Shown here in pieces: positions 1-5,561 of a stretch of 6,856 nt of DNA (positions are counted from its first letter, which is position 1; the number at the start of each line of letters is the position of its first letter). The stretch is from an uncultured Acetatifactor sp. Lineage in GTDB: Bacteria; Bacillota; Clostridia; Lachnospirales; Lachnospiraceae. Made by a program: the position numbers and the translations under genes. The notes beneath the pieces are model-generated. The model worked only from the letters and a program-made list of their open reading frames with translations. It had not been told where the DNA came from and did no database searches. The stretch spans positions 1 to 6,856 of the forward strand of contig CAJTLR010000115.1 of the NCBI GenBank assembly GCA_910577185.1, read 5' to 3'.

Positions 1-292
1 GCCCCTGTTTCATGCGCAGTGGTGCCAACGCGGGGCATGGGGGTTTACTGTAAAAACTGAACTTATTCTCTTCCGTTATGTTTAAATCTTCTTTCCACTT
101 GTTATGCGATTTTTCATTTCTCAGCTGAAGCTCTGCGTCCCAAATTTTAACCAGTTCCTGCCCGGATTTTATTCCGGAAGTAAGAGATGCTCCTGCCCCA
201 AGTACAAAACAAAATTTTCTTGCGTGCGGGCCACTTGATACTTCTTTCATTTCATGTATAAATCCTTTTAAACTTAATTCCTCATAGCTCAT
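1..292 (-). CDS. SIR2-family NAD-binding protein, N-terminal part (runs off left edge)
   Basis: This is an open frame of 97 codons that reaches the window edge without a stop. The start is ATG at 292, six bases after a strong AGGAG (299-303). The residues FVLGAGAS (29-36) are the GAGxS nucleotide-binding loop of the sirtuin fold, followed by SGIKSGQELVKIWD (39-52), a pattern typical of bacterial SIR2-like defence proteins. Relatives in such systems (Thoeris ThsA, DSR, SIR2-Argonaute and others) consume NAD during phage infection; which class this is cannot be told from the N-terminus alone. Codons such as TTA, ATA and AGA and roughly 40% GC in 47-292 set it apart from its GC-richer neighbours, so horizontal acquisition is likely. 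The last 14 residues (PPCPALAPLRMKQG) come from GC-rich DNA and do not look like the family, so the gene may be interrupted near position 46. It is confidently SIR2-like, but whether it is intact is uncertain. Confidence 0.75.
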   Translation of the reverse strand, partial: MSYEELSLKGFIHEMKEVSSGPHARKFCFVLGAGASLTSGIKSGQELVKIWDAELQLRNEKSHNKWKEDLNITEENKFSFYSKPPCPALAPLRMKQG

Positions 293-414
293 TCGTATCT
301 CCTTCTGCACACTCCCAACATCATCCGGCACTTTGAAATCTGCTTTACGCCACTTTACTTTCGTCTCATAATTGCTTTCTGGCAGCTGTGCGTCACAATC
401 TGCGCTTTACGGTT
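293..414. other. Intergenic gap between Asp-box protein gene and SIR2 gene
   Basis: These 122 bases contain the SIR2 ribosome binding site (299-303). I find no convincing intrinsic terminator for the gene ending at 415. The best promoter-like pair is weak and badly spaced, with TTGTGA and AATTAT 19 bases apart on the minus strand. The SIR2 frame stays open upstream of its ATG for 38 codons, to a TAA at 407-409; see the finding on this extension. Confidence 0.4.
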
Positions 415-1902
415 TTAATCACGATCCACCGGAATTTCCCCCATATACTGCCAGGTTTTTCCCAAATCCGCGGATTCATACAGGCCATGGCAGAATCCCT
501 GTTCCCCATAATAATCTCCCATCGCTCCCTGGCCTGCTTCCATGTACAGTTTTCCATCTTCTTCATAAACCTTTTGGGGCATCACAAAGGGATTGTAGTA
601 ACTCCCGTCCGGAAGCAGCGCGTTGGAAGAAGGATATTCCACCTCCGTAAAGCTCTTGCCTCCATCCTCCGTCCTATACAGCACGCCCAAAGTTCCCGCC
701 CCGCGGGACAGACAGGAAAATCCGGTCCGGCCATCTTCCAGAAAACTGATCCATTCGGCCCCGCCCCCGCTTCCCAGATAGGGATCCGTGTTTACCAGAC
801 TTGGCTCTTCCTCTCCCTCCCGGAGGGCAATCAGCACATAATAGCTGCTGCCAAGGGCCCTGTCTACAGGAAGCATATAGTACCATGTTCCATCCGGCAT
901 CCGGTAACTGCAGTCTGGCTCAAAGGTCATCCAGAGCGCAACCTGCTCCTTAGAGGGAATCACCGGGGCCTCTTCTTCCGCTTTCTGTTCTGTCTTCAGC
1001 CCTTCCGCATAGTACTCGGACAGCTTCTGGTCCACAAAGCGATAAAGCCTGTTATACACGCTGGTTTTTCCTTCCTCCGTCAAAGTGTCGGGAATTTCCG
1101 GTTCATAGTCATAGCGCTCTGTCCCGATGGCAATCTGTATCCTGGTATACAGCCGGCGGTTCTCCTCCAGGGGCAGTTCTTCCAGCATTCCGGCCAGCCA
1201 GTCTGTCACATCCCTGGAAAACGATTCTTTTTCCTGATCCCAGGCAGAGCCGGGACCTATTATCGGCACATATATCTTCTCCGGTCCGATTCCCTCTTCC
1301 AGAAATTCCCGGAGTCTGTTTCTGCTCAGAAAAAACTGGTCCGTCAGGTACCGGAAATACTCTGCCGCATAATTATCCCGCAAATCCAGGCCGGGCTCCA
1401 CACAAAACCCGAAATTCTCCCCCTCGCACCGGTACCAGTCTCCTTCCATCCCTGATAAGATTACATCACCGTATCGTTTTTGCATTTCTTTTTCTATCTC
1501 AAAGGCATCATAGCCGTGAAATTCCGATCCATCATATAAAAATTCGGTTACGGAATCACGCTGGCCGCTGCCTTTCAGGGTAATCCGCATTCCCCCAAAA
1601 GCCCATTCCACACTCCAGTTTCCGGGCTGCATCGGAGCTCCCCCATTCTGAAGTACCACATCCCTTTCCAGGATTCTGCTTCCGTCATATTCGGCCACAA
1701 TCCTTCCGAAGGTGTCACTCCCCAGGCCCAGGGGCTCCCCTTTCATCTGAAGCGTGATCCTGCATCTCCCATCCGGTGATACTTTGGTGTCGATATCCGT
1801 GTATCTATTCTGCATTCCATAAAGAAACACTGCGGCAATCCCCAGAATAAGCAAAATCCCTGCGGCAATTGACGCACACAGCGCTTTTCTTCCCTTCTTC
1901 AT
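415..1902 (-). CDS. Exported membrane-anchored protein with C-terminal Asp-box (BNR) repeats, function unknown
   Basis: 495 aa from the ATG at 1902, which sits five bases after AAAGGAG (1908-1914). An upstream in-frame ATG at 1938 would add 12 residues but has no such site. The N-terminus MKKGRK followed by a hydrophobic stretch at about residues 7-29 (ending FLYG) is an uncleaved signal anchor, with no lipobox, so the rest should face outside. Residues about 40-115 carry SPDGRCRITL and a charged beta-rich stretch, reminiscent of small Firmicute extracellular domains such as DUF5412 (a resemblance only). The middle (about 130-300) is mixed and rich in Glu and Tyr. The C-terminal third has TEDGGKSF (about 411-418) and a perfect S-x-D-x-G-x-T-W Asp-box, SADLGKTW (477-484). 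Asp-boxes are beta-propeller turns found in sialidases and many non-enzymatic proteins. No sialidase catalytic set is evident and only two boxes are seen, so an enzyme activity should not be assumed. Confidence 0.85.
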   Translation of the reverse strand: MKKGRKALCASIAAGILLILGIAAVFLYGMQNRYTDIDTKVSPDGRCRITLQMKGEPLGLGSDTFGRIVAEYDGSRILERDVVLQNGGAPMQPGNWSVEWAFGGMRITLKGSGQRDSVTEFLYDGSEFHGYDAFEIEKEMQKRYGDVILSGMEGDWYRCEGENFGFCVEPGLDLRDNYAAEYFRYLTDQFFLSRNRLREFLEEGIGPEKIYVPIIGPGSAWDQEKESFSRDVTDWLAGMLEELPLEENRRLYTRIQIAIGTERYDYEPEIPDTLTEEGKTSVYNRLYRFVDQKLSEYYAEGLKTEQKAEEEAPVIPSKEQVALWMTFEPDCSYRMPDGTWYYMLPVDRALGSSYYVLIALREGEEEPSLVNTDPYLGSGGGAEWISFLEDGRTGFSCLSRGAGTLGVLYRTEDGGKSFTEVEYPSSNALLPDGSYYNPFVMPQKVYEEDGKLYMEAGQGAMGDYYGEQGFCHGLYESADLGKTWQYMGEIPVDRD

Positions 1903-1907
1903 ACAGA

Positions 1908-1914
1908 CTCCTTT
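1908..1914 (-). promoter_or_regulatory. Ribosome binding site that sets the start of the Asp-box protein
   Basis: AAAGGAG on the minus strand lies five bases before the ATG at 1902. It favours this start over the longer frame opening at 1938, and places the Lys/Arg-rich n-region directly before the membrane segment, as expected for a signal anchor. Confidence 0.7.
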
Positions 1915-2016
1915 CTCCCATTTGAGGAATGCTGCCATGTCTTCCCCTGATCCGGCATATGGCTTTCACGATAGCAATCTATTTTATGGCTTTCCAGCCC
2001 GTATTTTCCCCTGTCC

Positions 2017-3096
2017 CTATATCATTGAATCCTCCGGCAGGCAATGTCTGACCACCTCCCCGATCACTTCTGCCATCCGGAAAAATCCCGCATCATTGGG
2101 ATGAACGCCATCCACGGTGCAGTCATATCTCCGGGGGCCTGAAAAAAGCTGGAACCCATCTATAAAATAAACATTTCTGTCCCCTGCCTCCATGGCCCGG
2201 CTGTATGTCCGGTATATGATATCCCTGCGCGCAAGCTCCTCCCTGTTTCCAAACCGTATATTGGGTCTGGAAATAAAAATAATAGGAACGTCCGGATTTT
2301 TTTCACGGTAAATCTCATAAACCGGCCAGTGTGTATCCTGCAAATGCTGCACCGAAGGCGCATTGTGGTCATAAGCGCAGACAAACACACTGGCCTTCAG
2401 TCCTGCCAGATAATCCGCCATCTCCTTCTCCCCTTTTGCACCTCCCGAAAAACCCAGACAGATAAAATCCACATTGGTCTCCCTGGCAATCGCCGCCGGA
2501 TAATGATTTCCCGGCCTGGACACGCAGCCCCCCTGGGTGATGGAAGACCCGTAATACACTACCGGTTTGACCGGACGGTATTTTCTTCCCTCTTTTATCC
2601 GAGCATTTCTGTCTACGCCGATAAGCAGGGATTTCACACCGCTGTACAAAGGCAGATGAATTGTGATTTCCCTGTCAATGCTGCTGTAAAAGAATACCAC
2701 GCCTTCATAGCTGTGGGAACTCGTTGCGGGCGGAACAAATGCTCCCCGGAATACATCCTGCCCGTTTTCGCAGACATACAAATCCATGCCATGAGAACCG
2801 GTAACGGGCATATGGGGCATGATCTCCCCGCTTGTCAGTTCCGCCTTCACCGCCACATAAGGGGAATCAGTGCAGAAACGCACGCGGGCTCCCGCCGTAC
2901 ACAAGTTCAGTTCCCGGACGCCCGGGCTCACCTTCTCTGCCTCCTCTTCCGGAAAACGCATATACCGGCCCGATACATCGTTCTGATACAGGCCATATAT
3001 GGCAAATGGTTTCTGCTGCAAATCATAATATTCCAGGCCTTCTATATTCAGGCCGGATGGTACATCCAAATTCGGGTCCGCTTCTCCTATTTTCAT
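2017..3096 (-). CDS. SGNH/GDSL-family hydrolase (probable esterase/deacetylase)
   Basis: 359 aa, with ATG at 3096 five bases after GGAGG. The N-terminal about 170 residues look like the beta-sandwich 'SGNH hydrolase N-terminal' module of Firmicute and Bacteroidetes carbohydrate esterases. The C-terminal half is the SGNH catalytic domain. Block I is GSSITQG (183-189) with probable nucleophile Ser185, and Ser replaces the usual Asp of GDS. Block II is LGFSGGA (214-220), supplying an oxyanion Gly. Block III is YDHNA (242-246) with Asn245. Block V is DGVHPND (329-335) with Asp329 and His332. All four signature residues are present, so it should be active, removing acyl or acetyl groups, perhaps from glycans. 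There is no signal peptide, so it probably acts in the cytoplasm on imported substrates. It follows the MATE gene after 156 nt and may have its own promoter. Substrate unknown. Confidence 0.9.
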   Translation of the reverse strand: MKIGEADPNLDVPSGLNIEGLEYYDLQQKPFAIYGLYQNDVSGRYMRFPEEEAEKVSPGVRELNLCTAGARVRFCTDSPYVAVKAELTSGEIMPHMPVTGSHGMDLYVCENGQDVFRGAFVPPATSSHSYEGVVFFYSSIDREITIHLPLYSGVKSLLIGVDRNARIKEGRKYRPVKPVVYYGSSITQGGCVSRPGNHYPAAIARETNVDFICLGFSGGAKGEKEMADYLAGLKASVFVCAYDHNAPSVQHLQDTHWPVYEIYREKNPDVPIIFISRPNIRFGNREELARRDIIYRTYSRAMEAGDRNVYFIDGFQLFSGPRRYDCTVDGVHPNDAGFFRMAEVIGEVVRHCLPEDSMI

Positions 3097-3206
3097 CTCT
3101 GCCTCCGTTCCGGTTTTCCGTCATGCCCGTGTCCCGCACTGTCTGCGGTTTCATGGCCCTGATGGAAGGAGCTTCCCGCTCTCCCGTGTTTACAGTACGC
3201 ATGATT

Positions 3207-3215
3207 ATCATATCA
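3207..3215 (-). promoter_or_regulatory. Possible extended -10 promoter for the SGNH hydrolase gene
   Basis: On the minus strand the gap between the MATE stop and the hydrolase start contains TGATATGAT, which fits an extended -10 (TGn followed by a TATAAT-like hexamer at 3207-3212). Transcription would begin near 3200 and give a leader of about 100 nt. No good -35 hexamer lies 16-18 bases upstream, so support is only the -10. If it is not real, the hydrolase would depend on read-through from the marR-MATE unit. Confidence 0.3.
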
Positions 3216-3252
3216 CACTCTTCCCCATTTTCCCAGTTTTTCAGCACGGATC

Positions 3253-4581
3253 TTAATAATGATATTTTTTGCGTTTCCCGGCCAGGAACAGGATCGTGAC
3301 CACTGTGGCCAGACATTCTGCGGCCACAATGGACATCCAGATTCCATCGATTCCCCAGACCAGCGGAAAGGTCAGGACCGCCGCCATTTGGAATACAAGT
3401 GTCCTCAGAAAGGAAATCAGCGCCGACACCAGACCATTGCCCAGGGCGGTAAAAAAAGAGGAGCCAAAAATGGCCAGCCCGGCAAAGAGGAACGAAAAAG
3501 AGTATATTAAGAACCCTCTCAGCGTCAAGTCCAGCAGTTCCCGGTCATATCCCACAAAAATCAGGGAAAGCGGGCGGGCCAGCGCTTCCCCCAGCGCCAG
3601 CATGCCTACGGAAAACATACCGGTCAGCACCATGCTCTTCCGGAAAAGTCCCTGCAGTTCCCCATGGTTCCCGGCGCCATAATGGTAACTGATTACCGGT
3701 GCCGCCCCCACGGAATATCCGATAAAAGCAGCCAGAAATATCATGTTTACATACATTAACACACCATATGCCGCCACCCCGTCCTCTCCGGCATATTTCA
3801 TCAGCTGGACATTATAAAGCATGCTCACCAGGGACATGGAAATATTGGACATCAATTCGGAAGAACCGTTGGTACAGGCTTTCAGCAAGGACCCGGCGTC
3901 AAATTTTGTCTTCACCAGACGCAGGATGCTGGTGTTTGGGCGCCAAAAATAGACCACCGGGAATATTCCTCCCACCAGCTGGCTGAATGCGGTGGCTGCC
4001 GCCGCTCCCACCAGTCCCCAGCGAAAGCATCCCACCAGCACCGCGTCCAGAATGATATTGGTAAGACCTGCCGCCACTGTGACAGCCAGTCCCAGCTGGG
4101 GTTTCTCTGCCGTGATAAAAAAGCTCTGGAACTCATACTGCAGGATAAATGCCGGCAGCGCCGCCAGTATGATACGCCCGTACAGCACACACTGGTCCAG
4201 CATGGCCCCTTCCGCTCCCAGAATGGCCGCCACCGGACGGATAAACACAATTCCCAGCAGCGCAATGACAATGCCGCTGATTATGGACACATATACAAAC
4301 AGGGAAAACAGCCGGTTTGCCCTTTCCCTGTCTCCCGCTCCCATAGTAATGGCAATGATGGCGCTGCCGCCCGTGCCAAACATAAATCCCACCGCCCCCA
4401 ATATCATCAGAAACGGCATGATAAAGTTTACCGCCGCAAAAGGCGTTTTCCCCACAAAATTTGACACAAAAAATCCGTCCACCACGCCATATATAGATGT
4501 GAAAATCATCATGACAATGGAAGGAAGGGTAAAACGCAATAATCTCTTGTATGTAAAATGATCCGATAACTGGATTTTCAT
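3253..4581 (-). CDS. MATE-family multidrug efflux transporter (MepA-like)
   Basis: 442 aa, close to the usual 440-460 for the family, starting at ATG 4581 after AGGAGG with a nine-base gap. The sequence is almost entirely membrane segments, consistent with the 12 helices of MATE carriers, and the two halves show the usual internal similarity. The N-terminal half begins with TLPSIVMMIFTSIYGVVDGF (19-38), typical of helix 1. The second half has EDGVAAYGVLMYVNMIFLAA and then GYSVGAAPVISYHYGAGN, a hallmark of the MepA-like subgroup of clostridia. It ends in a basic tail (GKRKKYHY). MATE proteins export cationic drugs, dyes or metabolites in exchange for Na+ or H+; which ion and substrate apply here cannot be read from the sequence. 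It lies 58 nt downstream of a MarR regulator, the common arrangement for an inducible drug pump, and very probably shares its transcript. Confidence 0.95.
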   Translation of the reverse strand: MKIQLSDHFTYKRLLRFTLPSIVMMIFTSIYGVVDGFFVSNFVGKTPFAAVNFIMPFLMILGAVGFMFGTGGSAIIAITMGAGDRERANRLFSLFVYVSIISGIVIALLGIVFIRPVAAILGAEGAMLDQCVLYGRIILAALPAFILQYEFQSFFITAEKPQLGLAVTVAAGLTNIILDAVLVGCFRWGLVGAAAATAFSQLVGGIFPVVYFWRPNTSILRLVKTKFDAGSLLKACTNGSSELMSNISMSLVSMLYNVQLMKYAGEDGVAAYGVLMYVNMIFLAAFIGYSVGAAPVISYHYGAGNHGELQGLFRKSMVLTGMFSVGMLALGEALARPLSLIFVGYDRELLDLTLRGFLIYSFSFLFAGLAIFGSSFFTALGNGLVSALISFLRTLVFQMAAVLTFPLVWGIDGIWMSIVAAECLATVVTILFLAGKRKKYHY

Positions 4582-4639
4582 CGCAAATTCCTCCTAATTT
4601 AAATCGCCGCGCCACAGCACCTGATATTTCCTGGCCGGA

Positions 4640-5089
4640 CTATGTTTCTCTCTCCAGCTCCCTGACTTTCTCCCGAAAAGAAGTCAGAAATCTTTTCGTC
4701 AGTTCAAAATACAGCTCCAGCTCTTCCCTGGACCAGGAGCCCAGAATACCGTTTTCAATTTCAATCAGCCTGACTACCGTTTTTTCGACCAGTTCCTGTC
4801 CTTTTTGCGTCAGGCACACCCTTTTTTTCTTGCCGCTGAGCACCTCCAGATAGACAATGCCATCTGCCTCCAGCCTGCGGAGGGCGGAATTGACGGTCTG
4901 TTTGCTGATGCCGCACAGTCTGCAGATCTCCCCCAGCGGACACGAATCCCCGTGATTGCAGATGGCATACAGTACCTGCACCGCGCTGTCCGGCATGCCC
5001 AGTTTCAGGGCAGCCTCATGATAGGCCGCCTCTGTCTCGCCTGTCAGGTAATTGAACCGTTTCATATCTTCCGTTGTATAACTCTTCAT
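4640..5089 (-). CDS. MarR-family transcriptional regulator
   Basis: 149 aa from the ATG at 5089, six bases after GGGGAGG (5096-5102). The frame is open further upstream to an ATG at 5152 (21 more residues), but that start lacks a good ribosome site. Residues about 36-105 form the winged helix: the ISKQTVNSALRRLEADGIVY stretch is the second (recognition) helix region, and GKKKRVCLTQKGQEL is the beta-wing plus the T-x-x-G-x-x-L continuation typical of MarR. The flanking helices, about 1-35 and 110-149 (rich in Glu/Leu), would form the dimer interface. MarR dimers repress by binding short palindromes and let go when a small phenolic or cationic ligand or an oxidant is sensed. Two matching palindromes overlap the promoter of this gene (5243-5256 and 5270-5283), so self-repression together with the downstream exporter is the natural reading. 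The ligand is unknown. Confidence 0.94.
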   Translation of the reverse strand: MKSYTTEDMKRFNYLTGETEAAYHEAALKLGMPDSAVQVLYAICNHGDSCPLGEICRLCGISKQTVNSALRRLEADGIVYLEVLSGKKKRVCLTQKGQELVEKTVVRLIEIENGILGSWSREELELYFELTKRFLTSFREKVRELERET

Positions 5090-5095
5090 AAGCAT

Positions 5096-5102
5096 CCTCC
5101 CC
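5096..5102 (-). promoter_or_regulatory. Ribosome binding site that sets the marR start
   Basis: GGGGAGG on the minus strand is followed by six bases and then the ATG at 5089. An ATG two codons earlier (5095) abuts the site too closely to be used, and the ATG at 5152 has only a weak GGGG run directly against it. This fixes the regulator at 149 residues. Confidence 0.75.
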
Positions 5103-5242
5103 GATCCTTTTTTCCGTGCCTTGTACAAATCTCCGGAAATCACATTCCCCATCCCCGTGAAATAACACTGCGGGAAAATACCCGGAATGTGCCCGGCAAC
5201 GCCATTCCATATACTGCAAAGTCCTGCGGATTGCGTCCGATA

Positions 5243-5256
5243 GTATGATTTCGTAC
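5243..5256. promoter_or_regulatory. Operator O2, near-palindrome over the marR start point
   Basis: On the minus strand this reads GTACGAAATCATAC, one base off the perfect palindrome at 5270-5283. Both copies are followed by TAT, giving 17 shared positions (GTACGAAATCRTACTAT). It begins one base after the predicted start of transcription (5257), where a bound dimer would block the polymerase. Centre-to-centre distance to the other copy is 27 bases. That MarR binds here is inferred from position and symmetry. Confidence 0.75.
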
Positions 5257-5263
5257 TTACCGC

Positions 5264-5292
5264 ATTATAGTACGATTTCGTACAAATGTCAA
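5264..5292 (-). promoter_or_regulatory. Consensus sigma-A promoter of the marR-MATE operon
   Basis: The minus strand has an exact TTGACA (5287-5292), a 17-base spacer, and an exact TATAAT (5264-5269). This is the ideal housekeeping promoter, with transcription expected to start near the A at 5257. A promoter this strong normally needs a repressor, and the spacer itself is occupied by a palindrome. Confidence 0.92.
5270..5283. promoter_or_regulatory. Operator O1, perfect palindrome inside the promoter spacer
   Basis: GTACGA and TCGTAC flank a two-base centre, a perfect 6+6 inverted repeat lying wholly between the -35 and -10 hexamers and abutting TATAAT. A dimer bound here would mask both elements. 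With the second copy at 5243-5256 it forms a two-site operator, most simply the binding site of the MarR protein encoded immediately downstream. Confidence 0.82.
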
Positions 5293-5337
5293 GGGCTAAA
5301 AACCCCTTTGACCGCTATCCCTTTGCACGGCATAACA

Positions 5338-5383
5338 GCACAAAAAAACAGGAAACCTTTTCTTGATTTCCTGTCTTTTGTGC
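5338..5383 (-). terminator. Intrinsic terminator downstream of tatD
   Basis: Read on the minus strand, ACAGGAAA (5367-5374), an 11-base loop and TTTCCTGT (5348-5355) form an eight-pair stem followed by six further T residues (5342-5347). The flanking bases extend the pairing outwards (GCAC with GTGC at 5338-5341 and 5380-5383), so the whole is a long hairpin that could also fold on the plus strand, where the tail CTTTTG is weaker. It lies between tatD and the marR promoter and would insulate the drug-response operon from read-through. Confidence 0.8.
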
Positions 5384-5406
5384 CGTCCTGTATTCATGAG
5401 TCAACA

Positions 5407-5459
5407 ACCCCGCTGCAAGCAGCAGGGCATCAAGCTTGTAGCGCTGCAAGCAGCGGGGT
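5407..5459. repeat. Inverted and direct repeat with CGCTGCAAGCAGC cores
   Basis: The 13-base core CGCTGCAAGCAGC occurs twice (5411-5423 and 5442-5454), 31 bases apart. Each core folds on itself, and the outer bases ACCCCGCTGC (5407-5416) and GCAGCGGGGT (5450-5459) pair perfectly, so the two copies also form one 17-base arm pair with a two-base central mismatch. The middle carries CAAGCTTG. This compact folding in an intergenic gap resembles dispersed REP-type elements. From memory, similar GCTGCAAGCAGCGGGGTAT stretches recur between genes in Lachnospiraceae genomes, but the window shows only this one locus. Confidence 0.6.
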
Positions 5460-5469
5460 ATGTGACCCT

Positions 5470-5521
5470 CGCGGCATTCGCCAAATGGATGCTGGCGCAT
5501 CCGCTTGGCTCATTGCCCGCG
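5470..5521. repeat. Long hairpin element between tatD and the terminator
   Basis: GCCAAATGGATGC (5480-5492) and GCATCCGCTTGGC (5497-5509) pair over 11 of 13 positions around the four-base loop TGGC. The flanks CGCGG (5470-5474) and CCGCG (5518-5522) lengthen the stem with a few bulges. It adjoins the repeat at 5407-5459, and the two probably belong to one mobile or structured unit spanning roughly 5400-5560 directly after the tatD stop. Short frames can be read through it on both strands, but none has a ribosome site or looks like protein. Confidence 0.55.
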
Positions 5522-5561
5522 GGAATCAACAAGCTTCTGCCCGTCATACCGAAAGGCATCC

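Larger units (their letters stand above)
5090..5257 (-). other. Leader of the marR-MATE transcript
   Basis: If transcription starts near 5257, the untranslated leader is about 168 nt, long for a simple repressor gene. It contains a GGAATG/CATTCC inverted repeat (5184-5189 with 5203-5208) and an adjacent small CGGG/CCCG hairpin (5171-5184). No run of U follows either, so they do not look like terminators. A frame opening with TTG at 5219 runs into marR out of frame but has no good ribosome site. I recognise no riboswitch class. Confidence 0.4.

Noticed and set aside
1..46. Calling the GC-rich left edge an insertion-sequence end
   Set aside because: I cannot match it to a known terminal repeat, no transposase is visible and no target duplication can be checked because the other side is outside the window. 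It is kept as a junction finding only.
388..1455. Long plus-strand open frame (355 codons) opposite the Asp-box protein gene
   Set aside because: It lies entirely antisense to a gene with a good start, signal anchor and domains. It has no ribosome site, and its His/Phe/Ile/Arg-rich translation is typical of a shadow frame in GC-rich codons.
2329..3162. Plus-strand open frame (277 codons) opposite the SGNH hydrolase
   Set aside because: It is antisense to a gene with a complete catalytic motif set. The translation is rich in Cys, His and Arg without recognisable motifs, and there is no ribosome site.
3023..3316. Minus-strand frame of 97 codons bridging the MATE stop and hydrolase start
   Set aside because: It overlaps both real genes in another frame. 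Its composition (Arg, Gly, Asn, Thr) is not protein-like and no ribosome site precedes it; the gap is better read as leader sequence.
5291..5308. AAGGG/CCCTT hairpin just upstream of the marR -35
   Set aside because: It has only five pairs and no T-run on either strand, and it overlaps the approach to the promoter. A much better terminator sits at 5338-5383.
5411..5454. Possible mini CRISPR array from the repeated CGCTGCAAGCAGC
   Set aside because: There are only two copies of a 13-base self-complementary core with an 18-base gap. The gap itself pairs in the larger fold, so this is an inverted repeat element and not a repeat-spacer array.
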